49,383 nucleotides of DNA from Oceanospirillum maris DSM 6286 (GCF_000422865.1 NZ_AUGW01000026.1:1-49383); one strand, 5' to 3'. Positions 14,643 through 22,180 are shown, numbered from the stretch's first letter. Notes: generated by a model not told the origin, from the sequence alone. A program made the numbers and translations.

Positions 14643-15590
14643 CTACAGCTCAAAATATATAGCGATGGGGTCTATAACAACTTCCGATTCGGCCTTACCG
14701 GATATTGAGCAGTCTATGTTGAACATATGCTCAGAGAAGTTATCGACAGCAGCTCTTAAGTTAGAAAGATCCGGCTTATCTAGTTTTTTAATCTTTTGAG
14801 ACTCTCCAAGTCCTTGAGAAACCATCCCAAAAACAACAACATCTTTACCTGTTTTTCTGGCGTACTTGCTAAGAACGCTTTTGTACGTTTCACGTAAACA
14901 ATCTCTATTTAATACAGTCGAAAATTTAACCCCTGAAATTTCTTGAGTTAACATAAGCTGTTTATCAAAACCGAACTCAATCATCCCAGAAAGCCCATTT
15001 AGAAAATCCTCTGAGAGCCGCTCACCGTGGAGGCTTTCATGAACTATAGCTGCAACACCTTGTTTCTCAATCCTTGAAATAAGCTTTTTGTCATCACTGT
15101 TTTTCTTAGGCTTATTTTTCAGCTTTTCAAATTCTATTTTTTTCTCTGCAATTAATTCACGGTGACTAGCATTTGCTATATCAACTGCCAAATTACGATA
15201 ATTTTTCATAAGCTCATAAAGCTCAGCAAAATCAATAAACTTAGCTTTAGATTTTATTTTTACAAAAGAATAATCACTTAAAATCTCTGAAGCCTCTTCC
15301 ATATCAGTTTCAGAATCAATCGTTAATACTTTACCTGACTCATGCATTTCTTTTTCAAATAATGTCATTGAGTAATCATGCAGATACTTTTTCTCTGAAC
15401 TTACTTTTGACTCTCTCATAACATCAGCAATAACTTTACTGCTACCACCAAGCTCTTTCTTTGTGTTCGTACCGCTGTCATCTCGGCCAATAGATTCTTC
15501 GTTAAGCACATACTCCGTAACACCCTCAAAAATCTGAGATGAAAGAGAGAACATTTTGTCATTATCTAAGTAAATAAAGCTCTTAATCAC
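14643..15590 (-). CDS. DUF6414-like protein, cargo operon
   Basis: A 315-residue soluble protein beginning IKSFIYLDNDKMFSLSSQIF, which I associate tentatively with DUF6414. A Lys-rich helical segment lies around residues 130-175 (IAEKKIEFEKLKNKPKKNSDDKK split). The start is GTG with AAGGA 7 nt ahead. It follows a 51-aa membrane protein by 29 nt. No catalytic motif is recognised. The name rests on my memory of the N-terminal pattern, so the family call is moderate. Confidence 0.6.
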   Translation of the reverse strand: MIKSFIYLDNDKMFSLSSQIFEGVTEYVLNEESIGRDDSGTNTKKELGGSSKVIADVMRESKVSSEKKYLHDYSMTLFEKEMHESGKVLTIDSETDMEEASEILSDYSFVKIKSKAKFIDFAELYELMKNYRNLAVDIANASHRELIAEKKIEFEKLKNKPKKNSDDKKLISRIEKQGVAAIVHESLHGERLSEDFLNGLSGMIEFGFDKQLMLTQEISGVKFSTVLNRDCLRETYKSVLSKYARKTGKDVVVFGMVSQGLGESQKIKKLDKPDLSNLRAAVDNFSEHMFNIDCSISGKAESEVVIDPIAIYFEL

Positions 15591-15619
15591 AGTGCATCCT
15601 TATACTTTCATGTTCACAT

Positions 15620-15775
15620 TTATTTTTTTATTTCTTCGTATCTCTTACGCCGCTCTTCTCGCTCAGCCAGGTACTCATCTGAGAATTTTTTTCTCGTATC
15701 TATTACGGTATAGATAGAAAAACCTCCTCCGAGAAGTACAGCCAGCAAGGTTATTAACATCATTGCAGTTTCCAT
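15620..15775 (-). CDS. 51-aa single-pass membrane protein, cargo operon
   Basis: A short gene with one hydrophobic segment (AMMLITLLAVLLGGGFSIYT) at about residues 4-23 followed by a highly charged helical tail (YLAEREERRKRYEEIKK). AGGAG lies 8 nt before the ATG and the gene starts 3 nt from the stop of the 143-aa membrane protein. The tail would face the cytoplasm. Tight spacing with neighbours on both sides and a good ribosome site argue that it is real. Confidence 0.65.
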   Translation of the reverse strand: METAMMLITLLAVLLGGGFSIYTVIDTRKKFSDEYLAEREERRKRYEEIKK

Positions 15776-15777
15776 AG

Positions 15778-16209
15778 CTAATCTCCTGCTCTCTCGGTTT
15801 TCACCTGCTGACTAACGGCCTGATACTTTGAAGCCCTGTAGCTAAAAACCGCACACAGCGTAAATGAGACCCCAGCAATTACCATCAGATAGCTTCTAAC
15901 GACCTGAGCATTGAAATTGGCTACACCGCCCTCAATCGAGACCACCGCAGTAAAGGACACACTGTAAATCGCCAAAAATGCGATCGCGAGTCCATTCGCC
16001 CATGTCTTCCAAGCCGACTGGTCATCGATGTGTTCAAGCTCATTAATGTTGGATATATGAAGGATCAAACCAAACGCAATAATATCCGAGGATGAAATAA
16101 ACTCCACCCCTCCACCTTCAGATATCGAATAGATAAATAGCCTGCCAATCATCGGAATAAGACCAACAATTACGGTATATACAAGCCACTTGTGCATTTT
16201 AAGACCCAT
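15778..16209 (-). CDS. Four-segment membrane protein, first gene of cargo operon
   Basis: A 143-residue integral membrane protein with predicted segments at about residues 8-28, 40-55, 72-92 and 105-127, and a short charged tail (QQVKTERAGD). No family is recognised. AAGGA lies 7-8 nt before the ATG. It heads a minus-strand operon of four genes that ends at the 13681-13710 terminator and runs against the phage left operon. Small multi-pass membrane proteins often act as membrane-disrupting effectors in defence modules. That role is a hypothesis here. Confidence 0.65.
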   Translation of the reverse strand: MGLKMHKWLVYTVIVGLIPMIGRLFIYSISEGGGVEFISSSDIIAFGLILHISNINELEHIDDQSAWKTWANGLAIAFLAIYSVSFTAVVSIEGGVANFNAQVVRSYLMVIAGVSFTLCAVFSYRASKYQAVSQQVKTERAGD

Positions 16210-16262
16210 AGGCTTTCCTTATGTATGTTTCTCAATTCCCAATCAATAAACAAAGGCCAAAT

Positions 16263-16565
16263 ATGACCAAACAACCTAACGAAACTTACTGGGTAATCCG
16301 CGACCAGAATGGAACCCTAACCATGCACCAAATGAAAGGCAAACCCCAAACTGACACCTGCCAAATTCTTAACAGTTTCCCACCCGTTCCGTCACATATC
16401 GCCCTATCGACTCTTAGTGCTGTCATTAACAAACGAAAGATTGCCAAAGAGCTGGTTAACATTGGTGCCCAACTCACAGCCCAGCTTAACGTGAGCAAAG
16501 CTCAATCAAAATCCCCCCAACAAGGACAGCCCCATGAAACCAAATCAGAAAGCCCACTCACATAA
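16263..16565 (+). CDS. Hypothetical small early-left phage protein
   Basis: A 100-residue polar protein starting at 16263, where AAGG lies 6 nt ahead. The N-terminus (ETYWVIRDQNGTLTMHQMKG) looks like a short beta sheet, with a helix after it. Its last codons overlap the next gene by 32 nt. The end shares the peptide QQG-PHETK with the end of the 97-aa gene at 17284, because both run over a repeated ribosome-site block. It is divergent from the cargo operon, so a promoter may lie in 16210-16262. Confidence 0.55.
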   Translation: MTKQPNETYWVIRDQNGTLTMHQMKGKPQTDTCQILNSFPPVPSHIALSTLSAVINKRKIAKELVNIGAQLTAQLNVSKAQSKSPQQGQPHETKSESPLT

Positions 16566-16845
16566 AGAACTTGAGCGAGAGCTGCTGTTAGCTAAAGCCG
16601 AGCTTTGCAAACTTAAAGCCCGCGATTTAGAGGATCACAGTCAGCCCTCTATCTGGCTTGTTGAAGTTGAAGGCGATGCAACGCGCCTGACCCGTTTAAA
16701 GTCAAAACCAACACTGAAGCCTGATCAGGTGCTTGAAAGCTACCCTCTGGTTGATGCCGGGGTAGCTTCTGTTTACCTGTCAGCGATCAATCGTGGTTTT
16801 CAACCACCACGTTGCCTTTCTCATCTTGAAAAGCCGTCCGACTAA
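16534..16845 (+). CDS. Hypothetical small phage protein, paralogue of the gene at 17564
   Basis: A 103-residue protein. Residues 10-32 (HKELERELLLAKAELCKLK, then ARDL) are nearly identical to part of the 82-aa protein at 17564. The C-terminal half (SIWLVEVEGDATRLTRLKSK ... ESYPLVDAG) instead resembles the N-terminal half of the 100-aa protein at 16263 in layout (W-V, L-T-L, K-P, S-Y/F-P). AAGGA precedes the ATG. It appears to be a shuffled fusion of two neighbouring small domains. Confidence 0.55.
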   Translation: MKPNQKAHSHKELERELLLAKAELCKLKARDLEDHSQPSIWLVEVEGDATRLTRLKSKPTLKPDQVLESYPLVDAGVASVYLSAINRGFQPPRCLSHLEKPSD

Positions 16846-16975
16846 ACCCGCAGACGGTCATTTTTGATTGTTGCTTCTTCATACAGCCTCCGTTCTTAAA
16901 GCAAATGTCCTTGTGGGGAAAACCATCATATCAAGGATTACTTTTATACAGCCATAGCAAAAAAGGCGCATGCCA

Positions 16976-17287
16976 ATGCAAACCACTCAAGACCTGACCC
17001 TTAACGGTGTCACGCTGACCCTTTCGGTTGAAGCCTCTCCCGAGGCGTTGCAATCTCTGGTGATTAACGAGATCAGCCTTAAGCGGTTCTACGAACAATA
17101 CGGTGATATTCGGGAGGAGGCTTTCCCAGGTATCACGCAAACCCTTAACAAGGCGCTGATCGATCTGCATGAGCGCACATCAAGCATTCTGTCCATCCAT
17201 ATCAGCCAGCGTATGACGCGGCTGTTTCGGGAGGAGCCTGAATCCAATCGGCAACCCAAACCCACTAAAGAGGATGCTAAGCCATGA
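16976..17287 (+). CDS. Hypothetical small phage protein (TTQ family member 1)
   Basis: A 103-residue protein; the second ATG is chosen because AAAGG is then 9 nt away and the start aligns with its paralogue. The N-terminus (MQTTQDLTLNGVTLTLSVEA) is an evident paralogue of the next gene (MKTTQQLSIDGITVTLAFEA). The middle is helical. It overlaps the next gene by 4 nt (ATGA), indicating translational coupling. Function unknown. Confidence 0.6.
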   Translation: MQTTQDLTLNGVTLTLSVEASPEALQSLVINEISLKRFYEQYGDIREEAFPGITQTLNKALIDLHERTSSILSIHISQRMTRLFREEPESNRQPKPTKEDAKP

Positions 17288-17577
17288 AAACCACTCAGCA
17301 GCTCTCAATAGATGGCATTACAGTAACCCTTGCTTTTGAAGCGCCCCTTGAAGCCGTTCGCACTCTAGCTGAAGACGCGCATGCTCCTGTAACACTCTGT
17401 AATAGCCGTCAAGATGTTCGTCTGACAGCATTACCTGAGGTTGCTCAGGCAATGAGTGCTGCATTGCCTTCATTACTGCAAAGCATCCAGTCAGACCTAG
17501 TTGCAACGGCTTACGAGCTGGAGACCGGGACAAGATCCGAGACACACCAACAAGGACGGCCACATGAAACAAAATAG
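17284..17577 (+). CDS. Hypothetical small phage protein (TTQ family member 2)
   Basis: A 97-residue paralogue of the preceding protein, similar over the first about 35 residues and less so after. The C-terminus (THQQGRPHETK) is encoded by the repeat block that carries the ribosome site of the next gene, exactly as at the end of the 16263 gene. Coupled to its neighbours by overlaps on both sides. Function unknown. Confidence 0.6.
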   Translation: MKTTQQLSIDGITVTLAFEAPLEAVRTLAEDAHAPVTLCNSRQDVRLTALPEVAQAMSAALPSLLQSIQSDLVATAYELETGTRSETHQQGRPHETK

Positions 17578-17812
17578 CCTGATAAAGCAACAGAAAGCCT
17601 TCGCAGAAAGCTACCGTTTACGGGCAAAACACCTCAAAGAAGGGCATCCCGATAAAGAGCTTGAGCGAGAACTACTGCTAGCCAAAGCCAAGCTATGCGA
17701 GCTTAAAGCCCGTGATTTAATCCGCGCTGCCAAGGATCAATCAAACCGAAATTCTTTAGGGATTACCCAATCCTTCGTTTCTTGGCTCAAAAGCAAGCTT
17801 AAATCTTCATAA
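17564..17812 (+). CDS. Hypothetical small phage protein, paralogue of the gene at 16534
   Basis: An 82-residue Lys-rich helical protein starting at 17564 with AAGGA upstream. It shares KELERELLLAKA-LC-LKARDL with the protein at 16534, and its upstream DNA repeats the block CAACAAGGAC-GCC-CATGAAAC. Its end overlaps the convergent gene at 17737 by 76 nt, so the last residues (SFVSWLKSKLKSS) may not be conserved. Confidence 0.5.
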   Translation: MKQNSLIKQQKAFAESYRLRAKHLKEGHPDKELERELLLAKAKLCELKARDLIRAAKDQSNRNSLGITQSFVSWLKSKLKSS

Positions 17813-18006
17813 GGCATATCCCGCACTTGAGCAGGCAGATAATTATGCTTTTGGCACAGGTAATAGTAGATGTTATCCATGCCCTCCAAGCCCTTATAGC
17901 CTTCACGATCCCCAAGATGATCGGCAAACAGCTCTAAAGAATACCTCAGGCCACCTTGGTTCTTATGGAGTTTATGAATAATTTCATAATGTTCTTTAGA
18001 TCGCAT
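17737..18006 (-). CDS. Hypothetical 89-aa protein
   Basis: A soluble protein with balanced composition (YEIIHKLHKNQGGLRYSLEL, GLEGMDNIYYYLCQKHNYLP), not recognised. AGGA lies 8 nt ahead of the ATG. It is on the minus strand within a plus-strand operon and overlaps the preceding plus-strand gene tail by 76 nt. It follows the 172-aa minus gene by 99 nt, so the two may form one small inserted unit. Confidence 0.55.
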   Translation of the reverse strand: MRSKEHYEIIHKLHKNQGGLRYSLELFADHLGDREGYKGLEGMDNIYYYLCQKHNYLPAQVRDMPYEDLSLLLSQETKDWVIPKEFRFD

Positions 18007-18105
18007 CGTCCAATTCCTTTAAAAGTTAAAACCGTATCCCATTATAAGGACATTCCCATGATTCACCTTCGCCCCTCTTTGCCTGTCAGCTGGTCTGACG
18101 AGGCG

Positions 18106-18624
18106 TTAAAAGTGATCCTGAACAATCCGCTCCATCAACTGGTTCATCTCCTGCTCTATCTGAAACGCGACGGTCTCTTTATTGGGCAGGTCGCTTTCCT
18201 CAAGGATGCGGAAGTGCTCATCCGCGCAGGCGATAAAGCGCTTTACGGCGCTATGGCCCGACAGGGGCTTGAACACACTGTTGACCCTTCGGCCTTGGTA
18301 TTGGCGTTTCGGGTCGGGCAGAAAGAGCACCTTGTCCGGCGCTCGGGATCGGGGCGTAAGATCAATCAGTACGCCGTCTTCCCGCTCCCAAATGGTATGG
18401 AACTCTGCTTCGAGCCAGACCTTCCGAAACTCGGTAATCAGCCAGCCGACGTGCTGTTTGCCACCATTGGCGAGCACATGCTGTTCAACAATCGAGAAAC
18501 ATTCCAGAAATGGCTGATCAATCAGGGGCTGGTGGCTGACATACAGCGGTGCCTGACCGAGCACCAACTGACGGCAGAATGACTTTACGTGGGGCTTATG
18601 TTTCGCCGGTGTCCTTGGCTTCAT
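18106..18624 (-). CDS. Hypothetical 172-aa protein, cargo insert
   Basis: A soluble protein whose middle (WLITEFRKVWLEAEFHTIWE ... GVLIDLTPRSRAPDKVLFLPDP) resembles a domain in hypothetical proteins where an Ala-Glu-Phe-His-x-Val/Ile-Trp motif is followed by Asp-x-Thr-Pro. The conserved Glu and His could bind metal, but no activity is known to me. AAGGA lies 8 nt before the ATG. A longer ORF on the opposite strand has poorer composition and is treated as a shadow. Confidence 0.6.
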   Translation of the reverse strand: MKPRTPAKHKPHVKSFCRQLVLGQAPLYVSHQPLIDQPFLECFSIVEQHVLANGGKQHVGWLITEFRKVWLEAEFHTIWEREDGVLIDLTPRSRAPDKVLFLPDPKRQYQGRRVNSVFKPLSGHSAVKRFIACADEHFRILEESDLPNKETVAFQIEQEMNQLMERIVQDHF

Positions 18625-18686
18625 CGCTTATTCCTTAGCTGATTCGTCGCAATACTCTATCAAAAAAACATCATCAGGAGCCACCT

Positions 18687-19478
18687 ATGCGCCCAATCTG
18701 GATGCTGACGACGGCCATTCTTTTTCTGGCCAGTAGTTTTTTTAGTGTGCGTTTGCTGCTGCAACTGGCAGACGATGCCGCTACCGGCTGGGTTTACAGT
18801 GCGGTGGCGGTTGCTTTGGCGTTGGTGCAATACGCGGCTATGCCCTTTGGCCTGCGCCGTTGGGCGCTGGGGTTTCGGGCATCGGCCTTGCTCTACTTTG
18901 CAACATGGGCACTGCTTACGGCGCTGAGTATCGCGGCCAGCGCCGGTGCGCTGATCGGTGATACCCAGCAGCAACAGCAATTCGCTAAGACCAACAGCAC
19001 CGCTTATCAACTGTTGATCAGCCAGATTGAGCAACTGCAGTCCCAAGCAAAGGCCGTACAAACCACCGCTCAGCTGGATACCGAAAACGGCTACCGCGCC
19101 CGAGCAATGACCACGCTGGATAAGCTACCGGCCATTCAGGCGAACATTGCCGACCTACGCCTGCAACTGGATACCTTACCGCCAACCAATACCACCGCCG
19201 CTATGGCGCTGTTTGACCGCATCAGCCAGCCGCTTGGCCTAACCCCAGATCAAACCATGACCGCCGCCTACCTTCTTGTAGCCGTGCTGATTGAGCTGGC
19301 CTTAACCGTTTCAGTCATGGCACTGGCAGAAAACCCGTTACCGGTGGCTGCAAAAACTCCCAAAAGTGCCTCAAAATCCGTCTTTAAAAAATCACTGGAT
19401 TTATATACAGCCTCAAAAGAAAAGGCACGTAAGGCGTTCTGGAAAAGACTGAGGCCACCGGAAATGCACCCGACATAA
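18687..19478 (+). CDS. Membrane protein with coiled-coil loop
   Basis: A 263-residue protein. Hydrophobic segments lie at about residues 6-25, 36-52, 66-92 and 196-213. Between the third and fourth a long Gln-rich coiled coil (residues about 93-170) would lie outside the membrane. The C-terminal tail is basic. AGGAG 6 nt before the ATG supports the start. Such proteins recur in prophages and integrative elements, without a defined role. It may help in membrane-linked exclusion, which is speculation. Confidence 0.6.
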   Translation: MRPIWMLTTAILFLASSFFSVRLLLQLADDAATGWVYSAVAVALALVQYAAMPFGLRRWALGFRASALLYFATWALLTALSIAASAGALIGDTQQQQQFAKTNSTAYQLLISQIEQLQSQAKAVQTTAQLDTENGYRARAMTTLDKLPAIQANIADLRLQLDTLPPTNTTAAMALFDRISQPLGLTPDQTMTAAYLLVAVLIELALTVSVMALAENPLPVAAKTPKSASKSVFKKSLDLYTASKEKARKAFWKRLRPPEMHPT

Positions 19479-19533
19479 TTCAGAAACCAACAGCAAACCT
19501 TTCTTAAAAACTGAATCCGCAAGGAGAAGAGCA

Positions 19534-19596
19534 TTGAAGAGACTGAATACGGCCTGCCTGAATAGCCGCAATTCACTGAAAGGAATCCTCCCATGA
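19534..19596 (+). CDS. Possible 20-residue leader peptide
   Basis: A TTG at 19534 is preceded by AAGGAG with 7-nt spacing, better than most starts nearby. The frame reads 20 residues and its TGA overlaps the ATG of the following gene at 19593. This layout suggests a coupled leader. With only 20 codons and a rare start it could be chance. Confidence 0.3.
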   Translation: MKRLNTACLNSRNSLKGILP

Positions 19597-19994
19597 CCAC
19601 ACAAACACCGCCCTCTCAGGCTGGTGCCGATTTCGTGCGCTCAGCGTCTGAGATTCGCCAAAAAATTCACACCTTAGAGACAAAATCCGCTGATACCCTC
19701 TACCCAAAAACACACGATGGCTGCCACGAATCACACTACGAACTCACCGGCAGGCTAGACGGCCTTTACTTCGTTTTAGGCGAGGATCGGCCTCTTTATA
19801 CCCCGATCTATCTGTTTAATCACCTGCGTAAAAAACACCAATCGCAAAAAGCAGTCGCGCAGATTTCCGAATTTATCAAAAGCGACACAAAAGCGATGGA
19901 GCATCAAACAATAGGTCAGTATAGAAGCACACTACTCAAGATGCTGAAAAAACCCCGCAAGGAGCAAAAACATGAAAATCACCGCACAGCATGA
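19593..19994 (+). CDS. Hypothetical phage protein
   Basis: A 133-residue soluble, helical protein of unrecognised family (SASEIRQKIHTLETKSADTL, YELTGRLDGLYFVLGEDRPL). AAAGGA lies about 7 nt before the ATG. It overlaps the next gene by 23 nt in the early-left operon. Confidence 0.55.
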   Translation: MTTQTPPSQAGADFVRSASEIRQKIHTLETKSADTLYPKTHDGCHESHYELTGRLDGLYFVLGEDRPLYTPIYLFNHLRKKHQSQKAVAQISEFIKSDTKAMEHQTIGQYRSTLLKMLKKPRKEQKHENHRTA

Positions 19995-20238
19995 TGATCA
20001 AAAACCCGTTTATTGGTTGGCGGAATTTCGCGTTAAAGGCCGGTTAATGCTCTGCGAAGGGCAAAGTTACAAAGAAGCGCTTCATGGCGCAATCACCCTT
20101 CTTATTGAACAGAGTGAAGCGAAAGCTCGACAGCGGTTCCACCCTTACCCTTCAACACCTAAACCGTCAACACCCAAGCAATACCAACCAAGCCCCTGCC
20201 CATCAGGGGCTTTTTTTATGTCAGGAGACACTGCATGA
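19972..20238 (+). CDS. Hypothetical phage protein with terminator inside its 3' end
   Basis: An 88-residue protein. The first about 50 residues (VYWLAEFRVKGRLMLCEGQS ... AITLLIEQSEAKARQR) look like a small beta-alpha domain. The Pro/Ser/Thr-rich tail is encoded by sequence containing a classical terminator hairpin at 20191-20217. AAGGAG precedes the ATG. The stop overlaps the next start by 4 nt. Confidence 0.55.
   Translation: MKITAQHDDQKPVYWLAEFRVKGRLMLCEGQSYKEALHGAITLLIEQSEAKARQRFHPYPSTPKPSTPKQYQPSPCPSGAFFMSGDTA
20191..20217 (+). terminator. Rho-independent terminator within a coding end
   Basis: An 8-bp GC-rich stem (AGCCCCTG/CAGGGGCT) with a 5-nt loop is followed by seven T. It lies inside the last codons of the 88-aa gene and 18 nt before the next start. 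It should cut transcription into kil/xis/int unless translation or antitermination prevents folding. Confidence 0.75.
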
Positions 20239-20507
20239 ACGCACTCACCAAAACTCTGCCCTCTAAACGCTCAGACGCTGTTAAGGCAGACGGCAACTAC
20301 TACGCCTACACCGAACAGCAGCTACGACAGCATGACATTCGTATCGGCTACTTTGAAATGGCCGCCCAGCGCGACCAAAACAACCGCGTATTTTGGTTTC
20401 TAACCGGCTGCGAAACCACCACCTGCAAACGCACCGCCCGTAAAGAAGCCATGCAAGCCAGCAAGTTGATGACCTCAGGAGCCTATCATGAGTCTCTTAA
20501 CCGTTGA
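20235..20507 (+). CDS. Hypothetical phage protein
   Basis: A 90-residue protein, unrecognised (ADGNYYAYTEQQLRQHDIRI, VFWFLTGCETTTCKRTARKE). AGGAG is 7-8 nt before the ATG. It overlaps the neighbours by 4 and 20 nt, so it is cotranslated with them. Confidence 0.55.
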   Translation: MNALTKTLPSKRSDAVKADGNYYAYTEQQLRQHDIRIGYFEMAAQRDQNNRVFWFLTGCETTTCKRTARKEAMQASKLMTSGAYHESLNR

Positions 20508-20793
20508 AGAAGCCGCTAAGAAGCTGAACTTCCCAGGAGGGCGCAACGCCCTGTACAAGTTTTTGCGTCAACACGCCGGCTTTCAGGGAACCGTGCCACC
20601 TTACAACCTCTGCCACTTACAGCCGTTTTTCATTGTGAAAGACGGCGTGTACGAACAGGGCCGCAAGAAGGTGTACACCCAAACCACCAAAGTCACTAAT
20701 GAAGGCCTGACGTTTATTGCACAACTGATGAATGAACGGCTACCCCAGAATCAACCAAACTCTAAGGAGAATGCTCATGGAACACATGCCTAA
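20488..20793 (+). CDS. KilAC-domain phage antirepressor-type protein
   Basis: A 101-residue protein matching the KilAC domain: LTVEEAAKKLNFPGGRNALY at residues 4-23, aromatic middle (PFFIVKDGVYEQG), then TTKVTNEGLTFIAQL. KilAC domains are found at the C-terminus of phage antirepressors and bind DNA. Here the domain stands alone, without an N-terminal Bro-N. A separate Bro-N gene lies at 1281-1799, so the two halves of a typical antirepressor are split across the prophage. Confidence 0.7.
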   Translation: MSLLTVEEAAKKLNFPGGRNALYKFLRQHAGFQGTVPPYNLCHLQPFFIVKDGVYEQGRKKVYTQTTKVTNEGLTFIAQLMNERLPQNQPNSKENAHGTHA

Positions 20794-20989
20794 ACTCATG
20801 CCTCTTGAGAAGTGGAGAACAGAGCGATTCACTCACCCACCGGGTAAGTCTACTGTTCGGAAATGGGCCAATAGGGGTGATATTCCAGGAGCCAAAAAGA
20901 TTGGTGGCAGCTGGTTCGTCGATATTATTGAGGAACAGCTCACCACAGGGGATGAATTGGTTGATTCGGTATTGAGAGCAGGAAGATGA
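20777..20989 (+). CDS. Excisionase-like protein (Xis)
   Basis: A 70-residue protein with LMPLEKWRTERFTHPPGKST, WANRGDIPGAKKIGGSWFVD: the winged-helix pattern of excisionase-like proteins (residues 7-50). Xis bends attachment-site DNA and drives Int toward excision. The start at 20777 has AAGGAG 7 nt upstream. Its stop overlaps the integrase start by 4 nt, the usual xis-int coupling. Confidence 0.8.
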   Translation: MEHMPKLMPLEKWRTERFTHPPGKSTVRKWANRGDIPGAKKIGGSWFVDIIEEQLTTGDELVDSVLRAGR

Positions 20990-22095
20990 ATACCCGCAAA
21001 CAAGGCAGAAGAAACCAAGGGCTTGAGCCCAATCTGTATAAAAATGGCGACTACTACCGCTATCGTCACCCCATCACTGGAAAGTTTCACGGTATGGGTA
21101 CAGATAAGACGAAGGCAAACGTGGCCGCCCGTAAGCTCAATGCCATTCTGACCGCCAATACTGATCTGGCCAAACGCATCCTAGCTAACTCAAGTGCAGA
21201 TACGTTTGGCAAGCTGATCGATCGGTACAAGAATGATTATCTGCCCACCAAAAACCTGAAACAAAAGACCCTTCAAATCGTTAACTACCAACTGAACCGC
21301 CTTGATCAAGATCTTTCAACTAGCCCACTGGACGGGATGACCGTCCACTTTATTTCCAACTACCTTGATGAAGGCTTTAAAAACAACGCCTATATCAAAA
21401 TGCGTATTCTAATGATCGATGTATTCCGATACGGCAGAACCAAGGGATTGGTAAACGAAAACCCAGCAGAACATACGCTCAAGAAGACTCCAGATGCCAA
21501 AAAACGAAGAGCAATGACCCAGCGCGACTTTGACCTTATCTATCGCCAAAGCCCAGAATGGCTACAGATAGCAATGGATCTTGCTCTGGTGACACTGCAG
21601 CGCCGTGGCGACCTCTGCAAAATGCGCTATGAGGATATTCGAGAGGACTGCCTTTATATCATTCAGCAGAAAACAGAAAAACACGGCCTGCGGGCAAGGC
21701 TGCGCATCAAAATGACCGATACCTTGGCTGATATCATTCATAGAAGCCGCGCTGATGGTATCGCCTGTCCTTTTGTCATTCACAGAAGACCTTACAGAAT
21801 TAAACGCAGCAATATTTTAGAGCACTGGGCACAGGTAAGGGACGAACTCCTATCAAAAGAGTTCGCGAAATACCGAGACAAGGTTTCGACTATTGCAGCC
21901 CTTCCCGCTGAAGAGCGCCCCACTTTTCATGAGATCCGCGCGTTGGGTGGGCATTTGTATTTACAGGCTGGTTTTGATCCAGAATACGTACAAACCCTGA
22001 TGGGTCACAGCACCGGAAAAATGACCGCACACTACACTGACAGGCATGAAGACTGGACTGAGTGCAGAGCTGATTTCAGCTTAAAACGTAATTAA
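20986..22095 (+). CDS. Phage integrase, lambda-type tyrosine recombinase
   Basis: A 369-residue integrase. The N-terminal about 60 residues form the arm-binding domain (NLYKNGDYYRYRHPITGKFH). The catalytic domain shows Arg206 (LQRRGD), Lys229, His315-x-x-Arg318 (HEIR), His341 (GHS) and nucleophile Tyr350 (HYTDR). All key residues are present. It abuts a tRNA-Val gene, its likely attachment target. Length equals lambda Int (356) within normal range. Int should be functional. Confidence 0.95.
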   Translation: MNTRKQGRRNQGLEPNLYKNGDYYRYRHPITGKFHGMGTDKTKANVAARKLNAILTANTDLAKRILANSSADTFGKLIDRYKNDYLPTKNLKQKTLQIVNYQLNRLDQDLSTSPLDGMTVHFISNYLDEGFKNNAYIKMRILMIDVFRYGRTKGLVNENPAEHTLKKTPDAKKRRAMTQRDFDLIYRQSPEWLQIAMDLALVTLQRRGDLCKMRYEDIREDCLYIIQQKTEKHGLRARLRIKMTDTLADIIHRSRADGIACPFVIHRRPYRIKRSNILEHWAQVRDELLSKEFAKYRDKVSTIAALPAEERPTFHEIRALGGHLYLQAGFDPEYVQTLMGHSTGKMTAHYTDRHEDWTECRADFSLKRN

Positions 22096-22097
22096 GT

Positions 22098-22127
22098 TTT
22101 GCCAAAACTTTGCCAATTTTTTGCCAA
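22098..22127. repeat. Three phased TTTGCCAA repeats, probable Int arm sites
   Basis: TTTGCCAA starts at 22098, 22109 and 22120, an exact 11-bp period, so all copies face the same side of the helix. They lie between the int stop and the attachment tRNA, where arm-type integrase or Xis sites are expected. Confidence 0.65.
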
Positions 22128-22132
22128 AAAAA

Positions 22133-22171
22133 AACAGCCACCCGAGCTGTGCCCGTAAGTGACTGTTTTTT
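22133..22171. terminator. Bidirectional terminator between int and tRNA-Val
   Basis: Arms AACAGCCAC (22133-22141) and GTGACTGTT (22159-22167) pair over 9 bp with one G-U, flanked by an A-run on the left and a T-run on the right. It can end int on the plus strand and the tRNA transcript on the minus strand. Confidence 0.75.
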
Positions 22172-22180
22172 ATAGCGTTT

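Noticed and set aside
17956-18582. A 208-codon plus-strand frame
   Set aside because: It overlaps the 172-aa minus-strand gene, which has a good ribosome site and a protein-like conserved core (AEFHTIWE, LFLPDP). The plus frame has shadow-like composition.
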